NCBI GenBank assembly: GCA_024421095.1
Contig: JAHQYM010000012.1
Location: forward strand, 1-40,837
Length of the DNA stretch: 40,837 bases
Reading direction: 5' to 3'
Origin: Acidimicrobiia bacterium
GTDB taxonomy: Bacteria > Actinomycetota > Acidimicrobiia > Acidimicrobiales > Aldehydirespiratoraceae
The position numbers were made by a program, and so were the translations under genes. The first letter of the stretch is position 1, and every line of letters starts with the position of its first letter. This document shows positions 25,118-33,632 of this stretch, piece by piece. Below the pieces are notes generated by a model that was not told the origin of the DNA, did no database searches, and saw only the letters and a list, made by a program, of their open reading frames with translations.

Positions 25118-26311
25118 CTAACCTTCACGTTCGGCGCGGAACGCTTCTAATGCCGCCCGGTTTTCAGCTATGAAAATAGCTTCATACTCAAGATAGATGT
25201 CTTGGAGTTGCTCGTTCATACTTTCCGAGCACTCTGCGTTACTTACGGCTAGTCCTCGTTCCTCGTCTTGTAGGGCTGTTAAGGCCTCTTGATCAACGTT
25301 TTGTTGCGCCTGTTGTTCTTGTTGAGCAAAGAAATCTTCTATCTCCGCTTCGGATTTGCTATTAAAGAACTCGTTGACTTCTTCTTCGGACATGCCCTCG
25401 AAAGGGTCTACGAACCCTCCTTGTGAACCGACAATTTCGGTTAAACGATCTCTGAAATCCTGAAAAATGGTTTCATACAAGGCTTCTGGAGTCTCGTAGT
25501 TGTATCCGTTTTGAGCCATGCAGTCGCTCCAGTCCATAAATATCTCCGCACCACGGGGATCCGCTTCCACTTGGGCCTGCAATGACTCAATGTCTAGCTG
25601 TTGAAGCAAATCATTCGTTGCTTCGACCGCATAGACCTCTTCGTTCGCTTCGTCGCGACACCCTAACGTTTCTTCTCGCTCTAAGGAAGGTTCGTCCTCG
25701 TTTGGTACGGTACCCGCTACGTCCGAACTCGCAAAACCTGATTCTTCGAATTGGGGATCAAAGCCGTAGAGAGCTTCGTAGTAAGCAGTTCGTTCAGAAT
25801 CGGAAAGCTCGGTAACAATTGCGTTGTTTGGGTCTACCCATGTTTCGTCTACAAAAGGAGAATCCGTTTCTCCGAAGGTAGTTGAGATCCCAAAGCCGAA
25901 CTCACTTGCAAATTCAAGACCAGAATCGCCTCCACCGAAGAACGTGTCATTGATCGGTGGTGTGGCGGGTATGTACTCGAAACCCTCATTGGCCATACAG
26001 GCGGCAACAAGTTCTTGCACGCGTTGTTCTTGTTGGTTGAAATACGCTGCAGATTCTGCGGGATCTGCGGTGAACGAAAGACCACCGAGATAGTCCTGTA
26101 ATGTTTGCGGTTCATCTCCCGGTTCCGGTTCCTCACTTTCCTGATGATCGGTATCTTCACTTTCGGTAGTTGTGGTTGCTGCGGTGTCTGTCGTCGGTTG
26201 AGCACCGTCTAGTTCATCGGGGTTCTCCGTAGCACTGGTTCCACCGCAAGCTGATGCCGCGAGCATCAAGAACACCACAGCAGCAATAAACGTCATGTAT
26301 TTATCTATCAT
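25118..26311 (-). CDS. Acidic lipoprotein with repeated C-M-x3-G-[FY]-x-Y motif
   Basis: 397 aa from ATG 26311 (GGGGG about seven bases upstream, four bases after the SLH gene stop); longer in-frame starts fall inside the previous gene. Lipobox LAASAC (~18-23), then a Glu/Asp/Thr-rich linker. Two motifs recur: ACMANEGFEYIP in the first half and DCMAQNGYNYETP in the second. A third and fourth Cys lie in LGCRDEANEEVY and NAECSESMNEQL. The motif occurs in lipoproteins next to peptidoglycan-binding adaptors and MacB-like ABC genes in other actinobacteria (my recollection, not checked). No enzyme motif is seen. It is probably the surface ligand-binding or sensing partner of the exporter. Confidence 0.7.
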   Translation of the reverse strand: MIDKYMTFIAAVVFLMLAASACGGTSATENPDELDGAQPTTDTAATTTTESEDTDHQESEEPEPGDEPQTLQDYLGGLSFTADPAESAAYFNQQEQRVQELVAACMANEGFEYIPATPPINDTFFGGGDSGLEFASEFGFGISTTFGETDSPFVDETWVDPNNAIVTELSDSERTAYYEALYGFDPQFEESGFASSDVAGTVPNEDEPSLEREETLGCRDEANEEVYAVEATNDLLQQLDIESLQAQVEADPRGAEIFMDWSDCMAQNGYNYETPEALYETIFQDFRDRLTEIVGSQGGFVDPFEGMSEEEVNEFFNSKSEAEIEDFFAQQEQQAQQNVDQEALTALQDEERGLAVSNAECSESMNEQLQDIYLEYEAIFIAENRAALEAFRAEREG

Positions 26312-26315
26312 TTGG

Positions 26316-27827
26316 TTACCCCCAATAGAGCGTAGTGCTGGTTGATAACTCGGCTGGGCCATCATGTTTACTGTTGGAGTTGCGATCCCAAAATATCTGG
26401 ATTTCTTCGTCCACAATATCGTACCTGCTGGATGTTCGGTTGGGTTTGGCAAGGCCCGGTAACCCAAACGAAACGCTGCCGTTCTCGTTGGTGTATTCAA
26501 CTCGTATCACCCTCAGGACCCCTCCGCTGCGGCTCATCATTACCATTCGTTGACCAGCGGAGTTTGGGCCAACAAGTTGTGCAACAACGCTCACGCCAAC
26601 GCCGAAAGCCACATTGATCGGTTCCGTGGTAGTTATTTGAGTCGGTATTGGCTCCCACTCAAACCGTTTACTAACTTGGATCGGCACCTCAGTGTTATGA
26701 AATTGTTCGCCTAATCTGCCAGTCCAGGCATAAATCCGGTTGAGGACAACTTCAGGATTGTGAATGTTGTGGGTTAGACCCACAGTTACCTCGCCGTTGG
26801 CGTTGGTGCGGGGGTCACCAATATCAATTTCACAATCTTCGGAGGTGCCAGCATCGGCACCATTAACTCGAGCTTCTGGATCTAAGTTGCACAAATGATC
26901 CAACCGCCAACCGAAGTCGGCAAACAGATCGATTAGCAGCCCCGGGTAAGGGGATCCGTCTGGTTTGAGGGCGCGAACAGTTGCAGTTGCTGCTCCTCCC
27001 ACCAAAAGCGATGCGGACGACAAACTCAGTTCTAAGCTGACCGGTGCAACGTTTACCACCTGCATGGTGCGCGCCAAAAACAATGCCATGTCTTCGCGAG
27101 TGACATCGGCGTTGGGAGCAAACGTTTCGGGTGTGACGGGATCCATTATCTTGAGTTGGAGCATCAGTGAGATATCGGTTCGTGCACTTCGGTTGAGCAG
27201 CGACACATCCCCAAGTTGAGAGACACGAGTTGTATATGTTGCCAGATTGGGCAGCGAAACGTCTGTGCGTCTGAGTATGCGTGCTAAGAAATGCGCCATA
27301 TGCACCCGCTGAATATTGTTCGCGGGGCCGAATTCTTCGGCGGTATATCCCCTAGCGATACCAAGTTCATTTAGTTGCGCTACCGCCAGTTTACTTTCGG
27401 GGCTTGCGCTAGCTAAATCGGCAAAAGATTCCTTAGCTTGGTCTGCAAGGGGTAACCCTAGAAGCTTGCTAGCACGAGCCAAGAACAGAGCCATCTGCAG
27501 TCGGGTTACGGATTGTGACGGTGAGTAGGTTGCTGCCGACGTGCCTCGGGTGATGCCATAGTGATAAATGCAGTCGATAGCTGCTCTCGACTCTGCACTG
27601 AGGGTAGCTGTGTCGTTGAACCGCGCTGTTGGAATGTTTGCCCAGCAAGTGTCGACATTTTGGGACGGCGGGGGCTCAGCTGGCGTATCCTGATCTGCTT
27701 GATCTGGCGGTTCTGTGTTCGGTGGGTCACTTGCTTGAGCCGCCGCAAGCGAATGCCCCAGCAAATTCGCTATCAGCAAAGACGTTAGCAACATGCGCCA
27801 AAAAGGGAGGCCAAACCTGCGCTTCAT
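26316..27827 (-). CDS. Secreted SLH-domain protein with Ig-like domain
   Basis: 503 aa. Signal peptide (~10-32, ending LAAAQA). Pro-rich linker (~33-58). Three S-layer homology repeats (~64-250), each with a hydrophobic ALFLAR helix: RLQMALFLARASKLLG, RVHMAHFLARILRRTD and REDMALFLARTMQVVN, with YGITRG and LGIARGY turns. Then a bacterial Ig-like/Big_1-type domain (~258-370: LSSASLLVGGAATATVRALKPDGSPYPG, then TNANGEVTVGLTH) and a further C-terminal beta domain. SLH repeats bind pyruvylated secondary wall polymers, so it is expected on the wall surface. It is the first gene of the operon, transcribed toward the lipoprotein, adaptor and ABC genes. Confidence 0.88.
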   Translation of the reverse strand: MKRRFGLPFWRMLLTSLLIANLLGHSLAAAQASDPPNTEPPDQADQDTPAEPPPSQNVDTCWANIPTARFNDTATLSAESRAAIDCIYHYGITRGTSAATYSPSQSVTRLQMALFLARASKLLGLPLADQAKESFADLASASPESKLAVAQLNELGIARGYTAEEFGPANNIQRVHMAHFLARILRRTDVSLPNLATYTTRVSQLGDVSLLNRSARTDISLMLQLKIMDPVTPETFAPNADVTREDMALFLARTMQVVNVAPVSLELSLSSASLLVGGAATATVRALKPDGSPYPGLLIDLFADFGWRLDHLCNLDPEARVNGADAGTSEDCEIDIGDPRTNANGEVTVGLTHNIHNPEVVLNRIYAWTGRLGEQFHNTEVPIQVSKRFEWEPIPTQITTTEPINVAFGVGVSVVAQLVGPNSAGQRMVMMSRSGGVLRVIRVEYTNENGSVSFGLPGLAKPNRTSSRYDIVDEEIQIFWDRNSNSKHDGPAELSTSTTLYWG

Positions 27828-27873
27828 TTCTTTAGCCTATATGTTCGGCAACGACATTGTGATGGGACTTCCG
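27828..27873. promoter_or_regulatory. Divergent promoter region between the SLH operon and the M1 peptidase gene
   Basis: 46 bp separates ATG 27827 (-) from the preferred ATG 27874 (+). It is AT-richer around TTTAGCCTATATG but no -35/-10 pair is convincing for either strand. If the peptidase message starts at GTG 27859 or ATG 27862 the region is even shorter. Confidence 0.35.
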
Positions 27874-29379
27874 ATGAGCAAGCAAAAAAGAACTGCGAAT
27901 CGCTTCGGGCTGGGTGTAGCCGCGCTTGCAGTGCTAGTGGCCGGGGCCTGCGTTGTTGAAGGTAAAGTCGATGAAGGCGAGAACGATCCGCTGCGAGATG
28001 GCACCGCAAGCAGCCTGCCCGCAGCAGTTGCGCCCAGCGGTTACCCCGGAGCCCCTGGTTTAGGCGACAGTTTCTACCCACAGTTGGGCAACGGCGGCTA
28101 CGACGTGTTGCACTACGCAATACAACTTGATGTTGACCCGATACCAAACACCATCCAAGCCCAAACAACGATAATCGCTGCGGCAACCCAAGATCTATCT
28201 GCGTTCAACCTTGATTTAGCTGGTCTCACCGTTGAATCGGTTCTGGTCAACGACAACGACGCTGAGTTTTCACGCCAAGACACCGAGTTGACAATCACAC
28301 CCGACGCAACGCTGCTCCAAGGAGAAGAATTCTCAACCAAGGTCACGTACTCAGGGTCGCCAATGCCGCTGTCGGATCCGGGCGTGCCGTTCTCGGAGAT
28401 CGGTTGGCACAACCGCGAGGGACTAATCTACACCGCGAGCGAACCTTCGGGTTCAATGAGTTGGTTCCCTTCAAACAACCATCCCACCGACAAAGCAACG
28501 TTCGAAATCCAGATAACTGTGCCCAGCACCTTCACCGCCGCGGCCAGCGGAGTTCTCGTAAACGAAACTCAAAGCGCTCGCCGCACGACCACCACTTGGC
28601 AAATGGATGACCCCATGGCCACTTACCTCACCGCTGTTTACGTGGGTGACTTTGAGCGGGTAGAAAATCGGCAAGCGGACGGGTTGCTGATCCGAGATTA
28701 CGTCCCCCGCGAACATTTCGATGTTGTGGTCGATGCTCTTGCGGAAACCCCGCAAATGATCGAGTATTTCGAGGGTATCTTGGGCCCTTATCCATACGCC
28801 GTTTACGGGTCGGTGGTAATGCCATTTCCGCTTGGTTACGCGCTTGAAAACCAAACCCTTTCACTGCCTGCTCTAGACACTATTGATCCACTAATCGTCG
28901 CCCACGAAATCTCTCATCAATGGATCGGCAACTCCTCAACCGTGGACGATTGGAGCGAGATCTGGCTGCACGAAGGATTCGCGACTTACCTAACCAGCAT
29001 GTATCTTGCCGAACATCACGGTCAGGACATAAACGAGGATATGCGCCGCAACTATGCATTCATGAGCGAGCCTGCTGCCGTTGCACCACAACAGATAAGC
29101 CAAGGGCAGTTGTTTGACGCTTCGGTTTATTTGCGCGGCGCACTGACGCTGCATGCCTTGCGGCAATTCGTGGGAGACGACTTGTTCACAACGATTTTGC
29201 GCACCCACTACCAGCAAAGCATCAACGCCAACACCAACACCGCTGAATTTCTCGCGATCGTTCGTCGGCTAGCGAACCAAGAGGCCGCCGACTTGGTGGA
29301 ACAATGGTTGAACAACGCTTTGATGCCACCATTGCCTCCACCCTTAACCCCACCTCCGAACCTTAATCAGTCGCCGTGA
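27874..29379 (+). CDS. M1-family metallopeptidase, lipoprotein
   Basis: 501 aa from ATG 27874, chosen because a lipoprotein signal then starts immediately (lipobox LVAGAC); upstream in-frame starts overlap the divergent gene. An N-terminal beta saddle is followed by the thermolysin-like catalytic domain. Substrate-binding GYALEN takes the place of the family's GxMEN motif. The zinc site is HEISH (His344, Glu345, His348) with a third ligand in WLHEGFATY, 18-19 residues later. M1 enzymes usually remove N-terminal residues from peptides; this one would act outside the membrane. The fourth M1 domain appears absent, as in short bacterial members. It may process peptides exported or sensed by the divergent operon. 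Confidence 0.88.
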   Translation: MSKQKRTANRFGLGVAALAVLVAGACVVEGKVDEGENDPLRDGTASSLPAAVAPSGYPGAPGLGDSFYPQLGNGGYDVLHYAIQLDVDPIPNTIQAQTTIIAAATQDLSAFNLDLAGLTVESVLVNDNDAEFSRQDTELTITPDATLLQGEEFSTKVTYSGSPMPLSDPGVPFSEIGWHNREGLIYTASEPSGSMSWFPSNNHPTDKATFEIQITVPSTFTAAASGVLVNETQSARRTTTTWQMDDPMATYLTAVYVGDFERVENRQADGLLIRDYVPREHFDVVVDALAETPQMIEYFEGILGPYPYAVYGSVVMPFPLGYALENQTLSLPALDTIDPLIVAHEISHQWIGNSSTVDDWSEIWLHEGFATYLTSMYLAEHHGQDINEDMRRNYAFMSEPAAVAPQQISQGQLFDASVYLRGALTLHALRQFVGDDLFTTILRTHYQQSINANTNTAEFLAIVRRLANQEAADLVEQWLNNALMPPLPPPLTPPPNLNQSP

Positions 29380-29419
29380 GAGTCGGCTTCGTTGGCAGTT
29401 ATCCTCACAAGGTTGCCAA

Positions 29420-30139
29420 ATGTGCCATTCTGTAGATGTGACAAAATCAAAGAACCGCAAAGACATTGCTACCGCGAGTGATTCCCAACCCAAGACAGAG
29501 CCGCGCCCCAAACCGCCTGTTGAACTTTTGCAGCCGCTGATCGCTAAAGACACTGGGCCTGCTAAAGATTGGGCCGAAGCCGCGCAGGCCGATCAGATCG
29601 CTCCTCCGCACGAATTATCTGAGGAGGAAACCCATCTCAAAGTCAAACGCACCTTTTGTTTCGCCGACCTCAGCAAGTTCACCGCGTTCACTCGTAACAA
29701 TGGCCCCCACGCAGCGGTAGCACAGCTTGGCGAATTCCGCCGCATCACTCGCAATGTCGCGGCCAAACGAGGGGTGCGGGTCGCCAAATGGCTTGGTGAT
29801 GGGGTGATGCTTGTGGGCACCGAAGCTAGCCCCACAATTGCGTTAGGAGCGCACCTTGTCTATGCGTTTTCCGACAGCGAAATTCAAGTACGGGTGGGTA
29901 TCGCGGGTGGTATTGCGTTGTTGTTTGAGGGGGACGACTATATTGGTGAGCCGGTGAACCTCGCCGCTAAACTATGCGCCGCTGCCGAACCCGATCAGAT
30001 CTTGGCGGTGGCTGAACTCGCTGATCTGCCAAGCTGGGTCAGTAGCGAAGACAACGTGACTGTGCGCATTAAAGATGTCGGTGCGATTGGGGGTGTGCGC
30101 CGACTCAAAGTGAAGCCACGCACGGCTCAAAAGTCTTGA
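29420..30139 (+). CDS. Class III adenylate/guanylate cyclase domain protein
   Basis: 239 aa; AAGG lies seven bases before ATG 29420. The first ~70 residues are a charged, disordered-looking lead. The cyclase domain (~75-235) keeps both metal aspartates (Asp83 in FADLSKFTAF, Asp127 in KWLGDGVML) and Lys123. It also keeps Asn180 in GEPVNLAAKL, but the Arg that stabilises the transition state is Lys184. It may be a weak cyclase, use another nucleotide, or act as a binding domain. No membrane segment is present. It precedes lnt by 7 bp and is likely co-transcribed. The consensus CRP-type site at 14466-14481 shows that cAMP signalling in this genome is plausible. Confidence 0.82.
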   Translation: MCHSVDVTKSKNRKDIATASDSQPKTEPRPKPPVELLQPLIAKDTGPAKDWAEAAQADQIAPPHELSEEETHLKVKRTFCFADLSKFTAFTRNNGPHAAVAQLGEFRRITRNVAAKRGVRVAKWLGDGVMLVGTEASPTIALGAHLVYAFSDSEIQVRVGIAGGIALLFEGDDYIGEPVNLAAKLCAAAEPDQILAVAELADLPSWVSSEDNVTVRIKDVGAIGGVRRLKVKPRTAQKS

Positions 30140-30146
30140 TGAGAAC

Positions 30147-31667
30147 GTGAGCCACACCCGGGCGCTAGCGGTTGTTGCGGGTTTGTTGATAGCTGCTGGG
30201 CTTCCCCCTTGGGGTTGGTGGCCGCTGACTATTTGTGGTTTGGCGCTTTGGTATCAGGTGTTGGACAGTGGCAACGCGCACAGCCGCTTTGGGCGTTCCC
30301 TGCTCGTTGGTGCGGCTTGGATGTTTCCTAGCACCTTGTGGATGGTAGACCTCACGCCGCTGGGTTGGCCCCTAGCGGCAACCGTTTTCAGTGTGATGTT
30401 TGGCGTGGTTGGTTTGTTGACTCCGAGTGACCGCCGCTACCGCGGTGCGGTGTTTTGCTCGGCCCTTGCCTTGATTGAATTGTTGCGCTGGAACTGGCCT
30501 TTTGGAGGGGTGCCGATTTCTACTTTGGCTATGGTTGGCGTGCAGACACCACTGGCGCCTGCGGCGGGGATTTTCGGGTCGCCTGCACTGGTGGTGCTGC
30601 TGGGTCTTGCAGGGGTGGTATTGGTGGATTTTCGGAGCCGCCGTAAAGCCGCGCTACTGGGTGTAATCGTGCTGGGCGCGGTGCCTTTGGCAGCTTTATT
30701 ACCGTGGTTTGAAACTAATGAGTTGGGCACCATTCGTGTTGCGGTGGTGCAGGGTGGCGGCCCGCAAAATACGCGGGCTGAACTGTGCCAAAACCGTCAA
30801 GTATTTGAGCGCCATATGACCGCGAGCCAGCTCATTACTGAACCAGTTGATTTGGTGTTGTGGCCTGAGGATGTGGTGCATCCCGCGCCTGTTGAGGCAT
30901 CGGCTTCTCGTTGTGCTGAGCCGTTGCTGGGGCGTGACGAAGCTAACCAGCGGATTGCTGAGTTGGCCAACGATCTTGGCGCTGTAGTGCTAACCGGGTG
31001 GTTTGAACGCAGTGCTGATCTCCGTGCCAACCTGAACTATGTGCAAGTGACCAATCCGAACGGTGCAACTGTTGACCGCTACCACAAGGTCCAGTTGGTG
31101 CCGTTCGGTGAGTTTGTGCCCTTACGCAGTCTTATTGCGCGTTTCAGTAATGAACTGCCTAGCCGCGATGTGCGTGCCGGCACTGAACCGGCGGTGCTGG
31201 ATAGTGCATTGGGGCGCCTTGGTGTGGTGATTTCTTGGGAGGTGTTCTTTGATCATCGTGGCCGCGATGCCATCGGCAATGGCGGCGCGGTGCTGCTCAA
31301 CCCCACGAATGGTTCGAGTTATTGGTTGACGATCGTGCAAAGTCAACAGATCGCTTCTAGTCGGCTTCGTGCGTTGGAAACCGACCGGTGGGTTTTGCAA
31401 TCCGCGCCCACTGGTTTTTCTGCGCTGGTGAACCCGTCTGGTGATGTGGTGGCTCGCACTGCGGTTAGCGAACAAGCGGTGTTGATGGAGACGATTGATT
31501 TGCGTGCGGGACGGACTTTAGCGGTGATCCTCGGCGTTTGGCCGGTGTTGATCGGTTCTTTAGTTGTTGTAGCCTTTGCGGTGCTTGACTCGTTACGACA
31601 GAAACTTTACCTATGGTTGAAGCGCCGGACCAAGAAGAAGAAGGCGCGCTTCGCATCGCTTTCTTGA
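30147..31667 (+). CDS. lnt: Apolipoprotein N-acyltransferase-like protein with Ser at the nucleophile
   Basis: 506 aa from GTG 30147. N-terminal multi-helix membrane domain (~1-190), then a nitrilase-fold (CN hydrolase) domain (~195-465) and a C-terminal helix. Family catalytic residues: Glu241 in VLWPEDVV and Lys314 in YHKVQLVPFGEFVP are present. The expected Cys is Ser363 in VVISWEVFF (TCT at 31233-31235), where Lnt proteins have IC(Y/W/F)E. Spacing from Lys to this residue (49) is close to the E. coli enzyme. Lnt adds the third acyl chain to lipoproteins. Either Ser works as nucleophile here or this is a non-catalytic paralogue. Several lipoproteins are encoded nearby. It overlaps the GT4 gene by 55 bp. 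Confidence 0.85.
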   Translation: MSHTRALAVVAGLLIAAGLPPWGWWPLTICGLALWYQVLDSGNAHSRFGRSLLVGAAWMFPSTLWMVDLTPLGWPLAATVFSVMFGVVGLLTPSDRRYRGAVFCSALALIELLRWNWPFGGVPISTLAMVGVQTPLAPAAGIFGSPALVVLLGLAGVVLVDFRSRRKAALLGVIVLGAVPLAALLPWFETNELGTIRVAVVQGGGPQNTRAELCQNRQVFERHMTASQLITEPVDLVLWPEDVVHPAPVEASASRCAEPLLGRDEANQRIAELANDLGAVVLTGWFERSADLRANLNYVQVTNPNGATVDRYHKVQLVPFGEFVPLRSLIARFSNELPSRDVRAGTEPAVLDSALGRLGVVISWEVFFDHRGRDAIGNGGAVLLNPTNGSSYWLTIVQSQQIASSRLRALETDRWVLQSAPTGFSALVNPSGDVVARTAVSEQAVLMETIDLRAGRTLAVILGVWPVLIGSLVVVAFAVLDSLRQKLYLWLKRRTKKKKARFASLS

Positions 31668-32893
31668 CCTATCGCGGCAATCCCCATGTGGGGGGGCAAG
31701 GTGTGTATGTCCGCCATTTGAGCAAGGCTTTGCTAGACTTGGGGCATCATGTTGAGGTGTTGAGCGGGCCTCCTTATCCCGATGTTGACGAGCGTGCCAC
31801 GCTAGTGAAATTGCCGAGTTTGGATATTTGGAGCGCACCTTATCCGATGCGTAAGCCACGGGTTTGGGAATGGAACCATTGGACTGACGTTTTGGAACAT
31901 GCTTCGTTCAGTATTGGCAACTTTTCGGAACCGATGGCCTTTAGTTGGCGAGCCTGGTGTTACCTGCGGCAACGCCGTAATGATTTCGATTTGATTCACG
32001 ACAATCAGACCCTTGGTTGGGGGATTCTCAAATTGGCGCGTGAAGGCTGGCCGGTTATGGAGATGATCCATCATCCGATCACTGTTGACCGCAGGTTAGA
32101 ACTTGAGCATGCCCGCAGTTTCTGGGAAAGATTTGGTAAACGTCGTTGGTATGCATTCACGAAAATGCAACGGCGGGTTGCCCGACGGTTGCCCCAGTTG
32201 TTAACGGTTTCTGAGTCCTCCAAAGCCGATATCTCAGCCGACTACGGTGTTGCTAGCGAGCGTTTGCAAGTGATACCGGTGGGTGTTGATCCCGATTTGT
32301 TTACGCCGTTAGACACTGTTGAACGCCGTGAGGGGCACCTTGTCACCACGGCATCGGCAGATGTGGCGATGAAAGGGTTGAAGTTCCTGCTTGAAGCCGT
32401 GGCCAAGTTACGAACCGAACGCCATATTGAGCTAACCATTATCGGCAAACGCCGAGCCGAAAGCCACGCTAGTGCCGTGCTGTCTCGTTTGGGTCTTGAT
32501 GATTGCGTGAGTTTTGTTTCTGATGTGTCTGACCGGCGTATTGTGGAACTGTATTGCGAAGCAGAGTTGGCTATTGTGCCTTCTCTTTATGAAGGGTTTT
32601 CGCTACCCGCAATTGAAGCGATGGCGTGCGCTGTTCCACTTGTTGCGACCACCGCTGGAGCTCTTCCTGAGGTAGCCGGTAGACATCAGGAGACTTGTTT
32701 CTTGACTGAACCAGGTAACAGCGAAGCACTAGCCGCCACCATTGCCGAGGCGCTTGACGACCCTACATTGCGAACACTGGTCGGTTCACGTGGCCGTAGG
32801 CGGGTGATTGAAAGGTGGTCTTGGTGCCATACCGCGCAACGCACCGTTGAACAATACCGTTCCCTTCTTGATAATCACGATGCTCACCGTTGA
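31613..32893 (+). CDS. GT4-family glycosyltransferase
   Basis: 426 aa; ATG 31613 lies inside the end of lnt. GT-B fold: N-terminal donor-independent half with TYRGNPHVGGQGVYVRHLSKAL (the GGQG acceptor loop, residue ~25), then the C-terminal nucleotide-sugar half with VIPVGVDPDLFTP, the phosphate-binding GKRRAES stretch and the E-x7-E motif EGFSLPAIEAMA (~315). It is a retaining glycosyltransferase, probably at the cytosolic membrane face. Together with the following methyltransferase and prenyltransferase-like gene it forms a compact cluster known in other actinobacteria (from memory) but of unknown product. The donor sugar cannot be inferred. Confidence 0.88.
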   Translation: MVEAPDQEEEGALRIAFLTYRGNPHVGGQGVYVRHLSKALLDLGHHVEVLSGPPYPDVDERATLVKLPSLDIWSAPYPMRKPRVWEWNHWTDVLEHASFSIGNFSEPMAFSWRAWCYLRQRRNDFDLIHDNQTLGWGILKLAREGWPVMEMIHHPITVDRRLELEHARSFWERFGKRRWYAFTKMQRRVARRLPQLLTVSESSKADISADYGVASERLQVIPVGVDPDLFTPLDTVERREGHLVTTASADVAMKGLKFLLEAVAKLRTERHIELTIIGKRRAESHASAVLSRLGLDDCVSFVSDVSDRRIVELYCEAELAIVPSLYEGFSLPAIEAMACAVPLVATTAGALPEVAGRHQETCFLTEPGNSEALAATIAEALDDPTLRTLVGSRGRRRVIERWSWCHTAQRTVEQYRSLLDNHDAHR

Positions 32894-33632
32894 TTTTGAG
32901 CGTTTGGGGTTGCGCGCTGAAGACCGACTGTTAGACCTTGGTTGCGGGCTCGGCCGCCATAGTTTTGAAGCATTGCTTCGTGGTGCTGATGTCATAAGTT
33001 GCGATTTGGCTTTAACCGAGCTGGTGTCTGTTGCCGAAATGTCGAAATTGCTAAGGGCTGACGGCGGTTTTTTGGGTCGACGCAGCCATGTTCTGGTGCA
33101 GGGAGACGGGGCTTTTTTGCCGTTCGCCGACCATAGTTTCGATAAGGTAATTGCGGCTGAAGTTCTTGAGCATGTGCCCGACGACAATGCCGTTCTGCGC
33201 GAACTGCATCGGGTGCTGAAACCTGATGGCGTGTTGGCGGTTACGGTGCCGGCTTGGCTACCTGAAAAAATCTGCTGGAAGATTAGTTCCGAATATCATG
33301 CGCCTGCCGTTGTTGGCGGGCATGTGCGAATTTATGCAGAGAAAGAACTGCGGCAGAAATTGAATGCAGGCGGGTTTAACCCAGGTGTTTCGCATCGCGC
33401 TCATGCTTTACACAGCCCCTACTGGTGGCTTCGTTGCGCGGTTGGTGTCCACAACGAGATACACCAGAATTGGTCTGTGCGTCTTTACCACCGGCTGCTT
33501 GAATGGGACATTGTTGCCGCGCCGTGGCTGACTCGCAGCGCAGAAAAGGTTCTGAACCCAGTGTTAGGTAAGAGCCTGGTGGTTTATGCTATGCGTTCGT
33601 CTAATGCTAAAGAGGTCGCGTTTGTTGCCTAA
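32880..33632 (+). CDS. Class I SAM-dependent methyltransferase
   Basis: 250 aa from ATG 32880, which overlaps the GT4 stop by 14 bp; an in-frame upstream start at 32808 would lie deep in GT4. Motif I LLDLGCGLGRHS (~19-30), acidic motif II ISCDLAL, motif III GDGAFLPFADHSFDKVIAAEVLEHVPD, and LHRVLKPDGVLAVTVPAW: a Methyltransf_11-type core followed by ~90 residues with aromatic content (HSPYWWLRCAVG). Probably methylates the glycosylated lipid or sugar made by the neighbours. It overlaps the next gene. Confidence 0.88.
   Translation: MLTVDFERLGLRAEDRLLDLGCGLGRHSFEALLRGADVISCDLALTELVSVAEMSKLLRADGGFLGRRSHVLVQGDGAFLPFADHSFDKVIAAEVLEHVPDDNAVLRELHRVLKPDGVLAVTVPAWLPEKICWKISSEYHAPAVVGGHVRIYAEKELRQKLNAGGFNPGVSHRAHALHSPYWWLRCAVGVHNEIHQNWSVRLYHRLLEWDIVAAPWLTRSAEKVLNPVLGKSLVVYAMRSSNAKEVAFVA

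Noticed and set aside
25118-26500. Longer start (26500) for the Cys-motif lipoprotein
   Set aside because: It would overlap almost 190 bp of the SLH gene; ATG 26311 has a ribosome site and starts exactly at a lipoprotein signal.
27793-27873. Upstream start for the M1 peptidase
   Set aside because: It lies inside the divergent SLH gene's start and places 27 extra residues before a proper lipoprotein signal.
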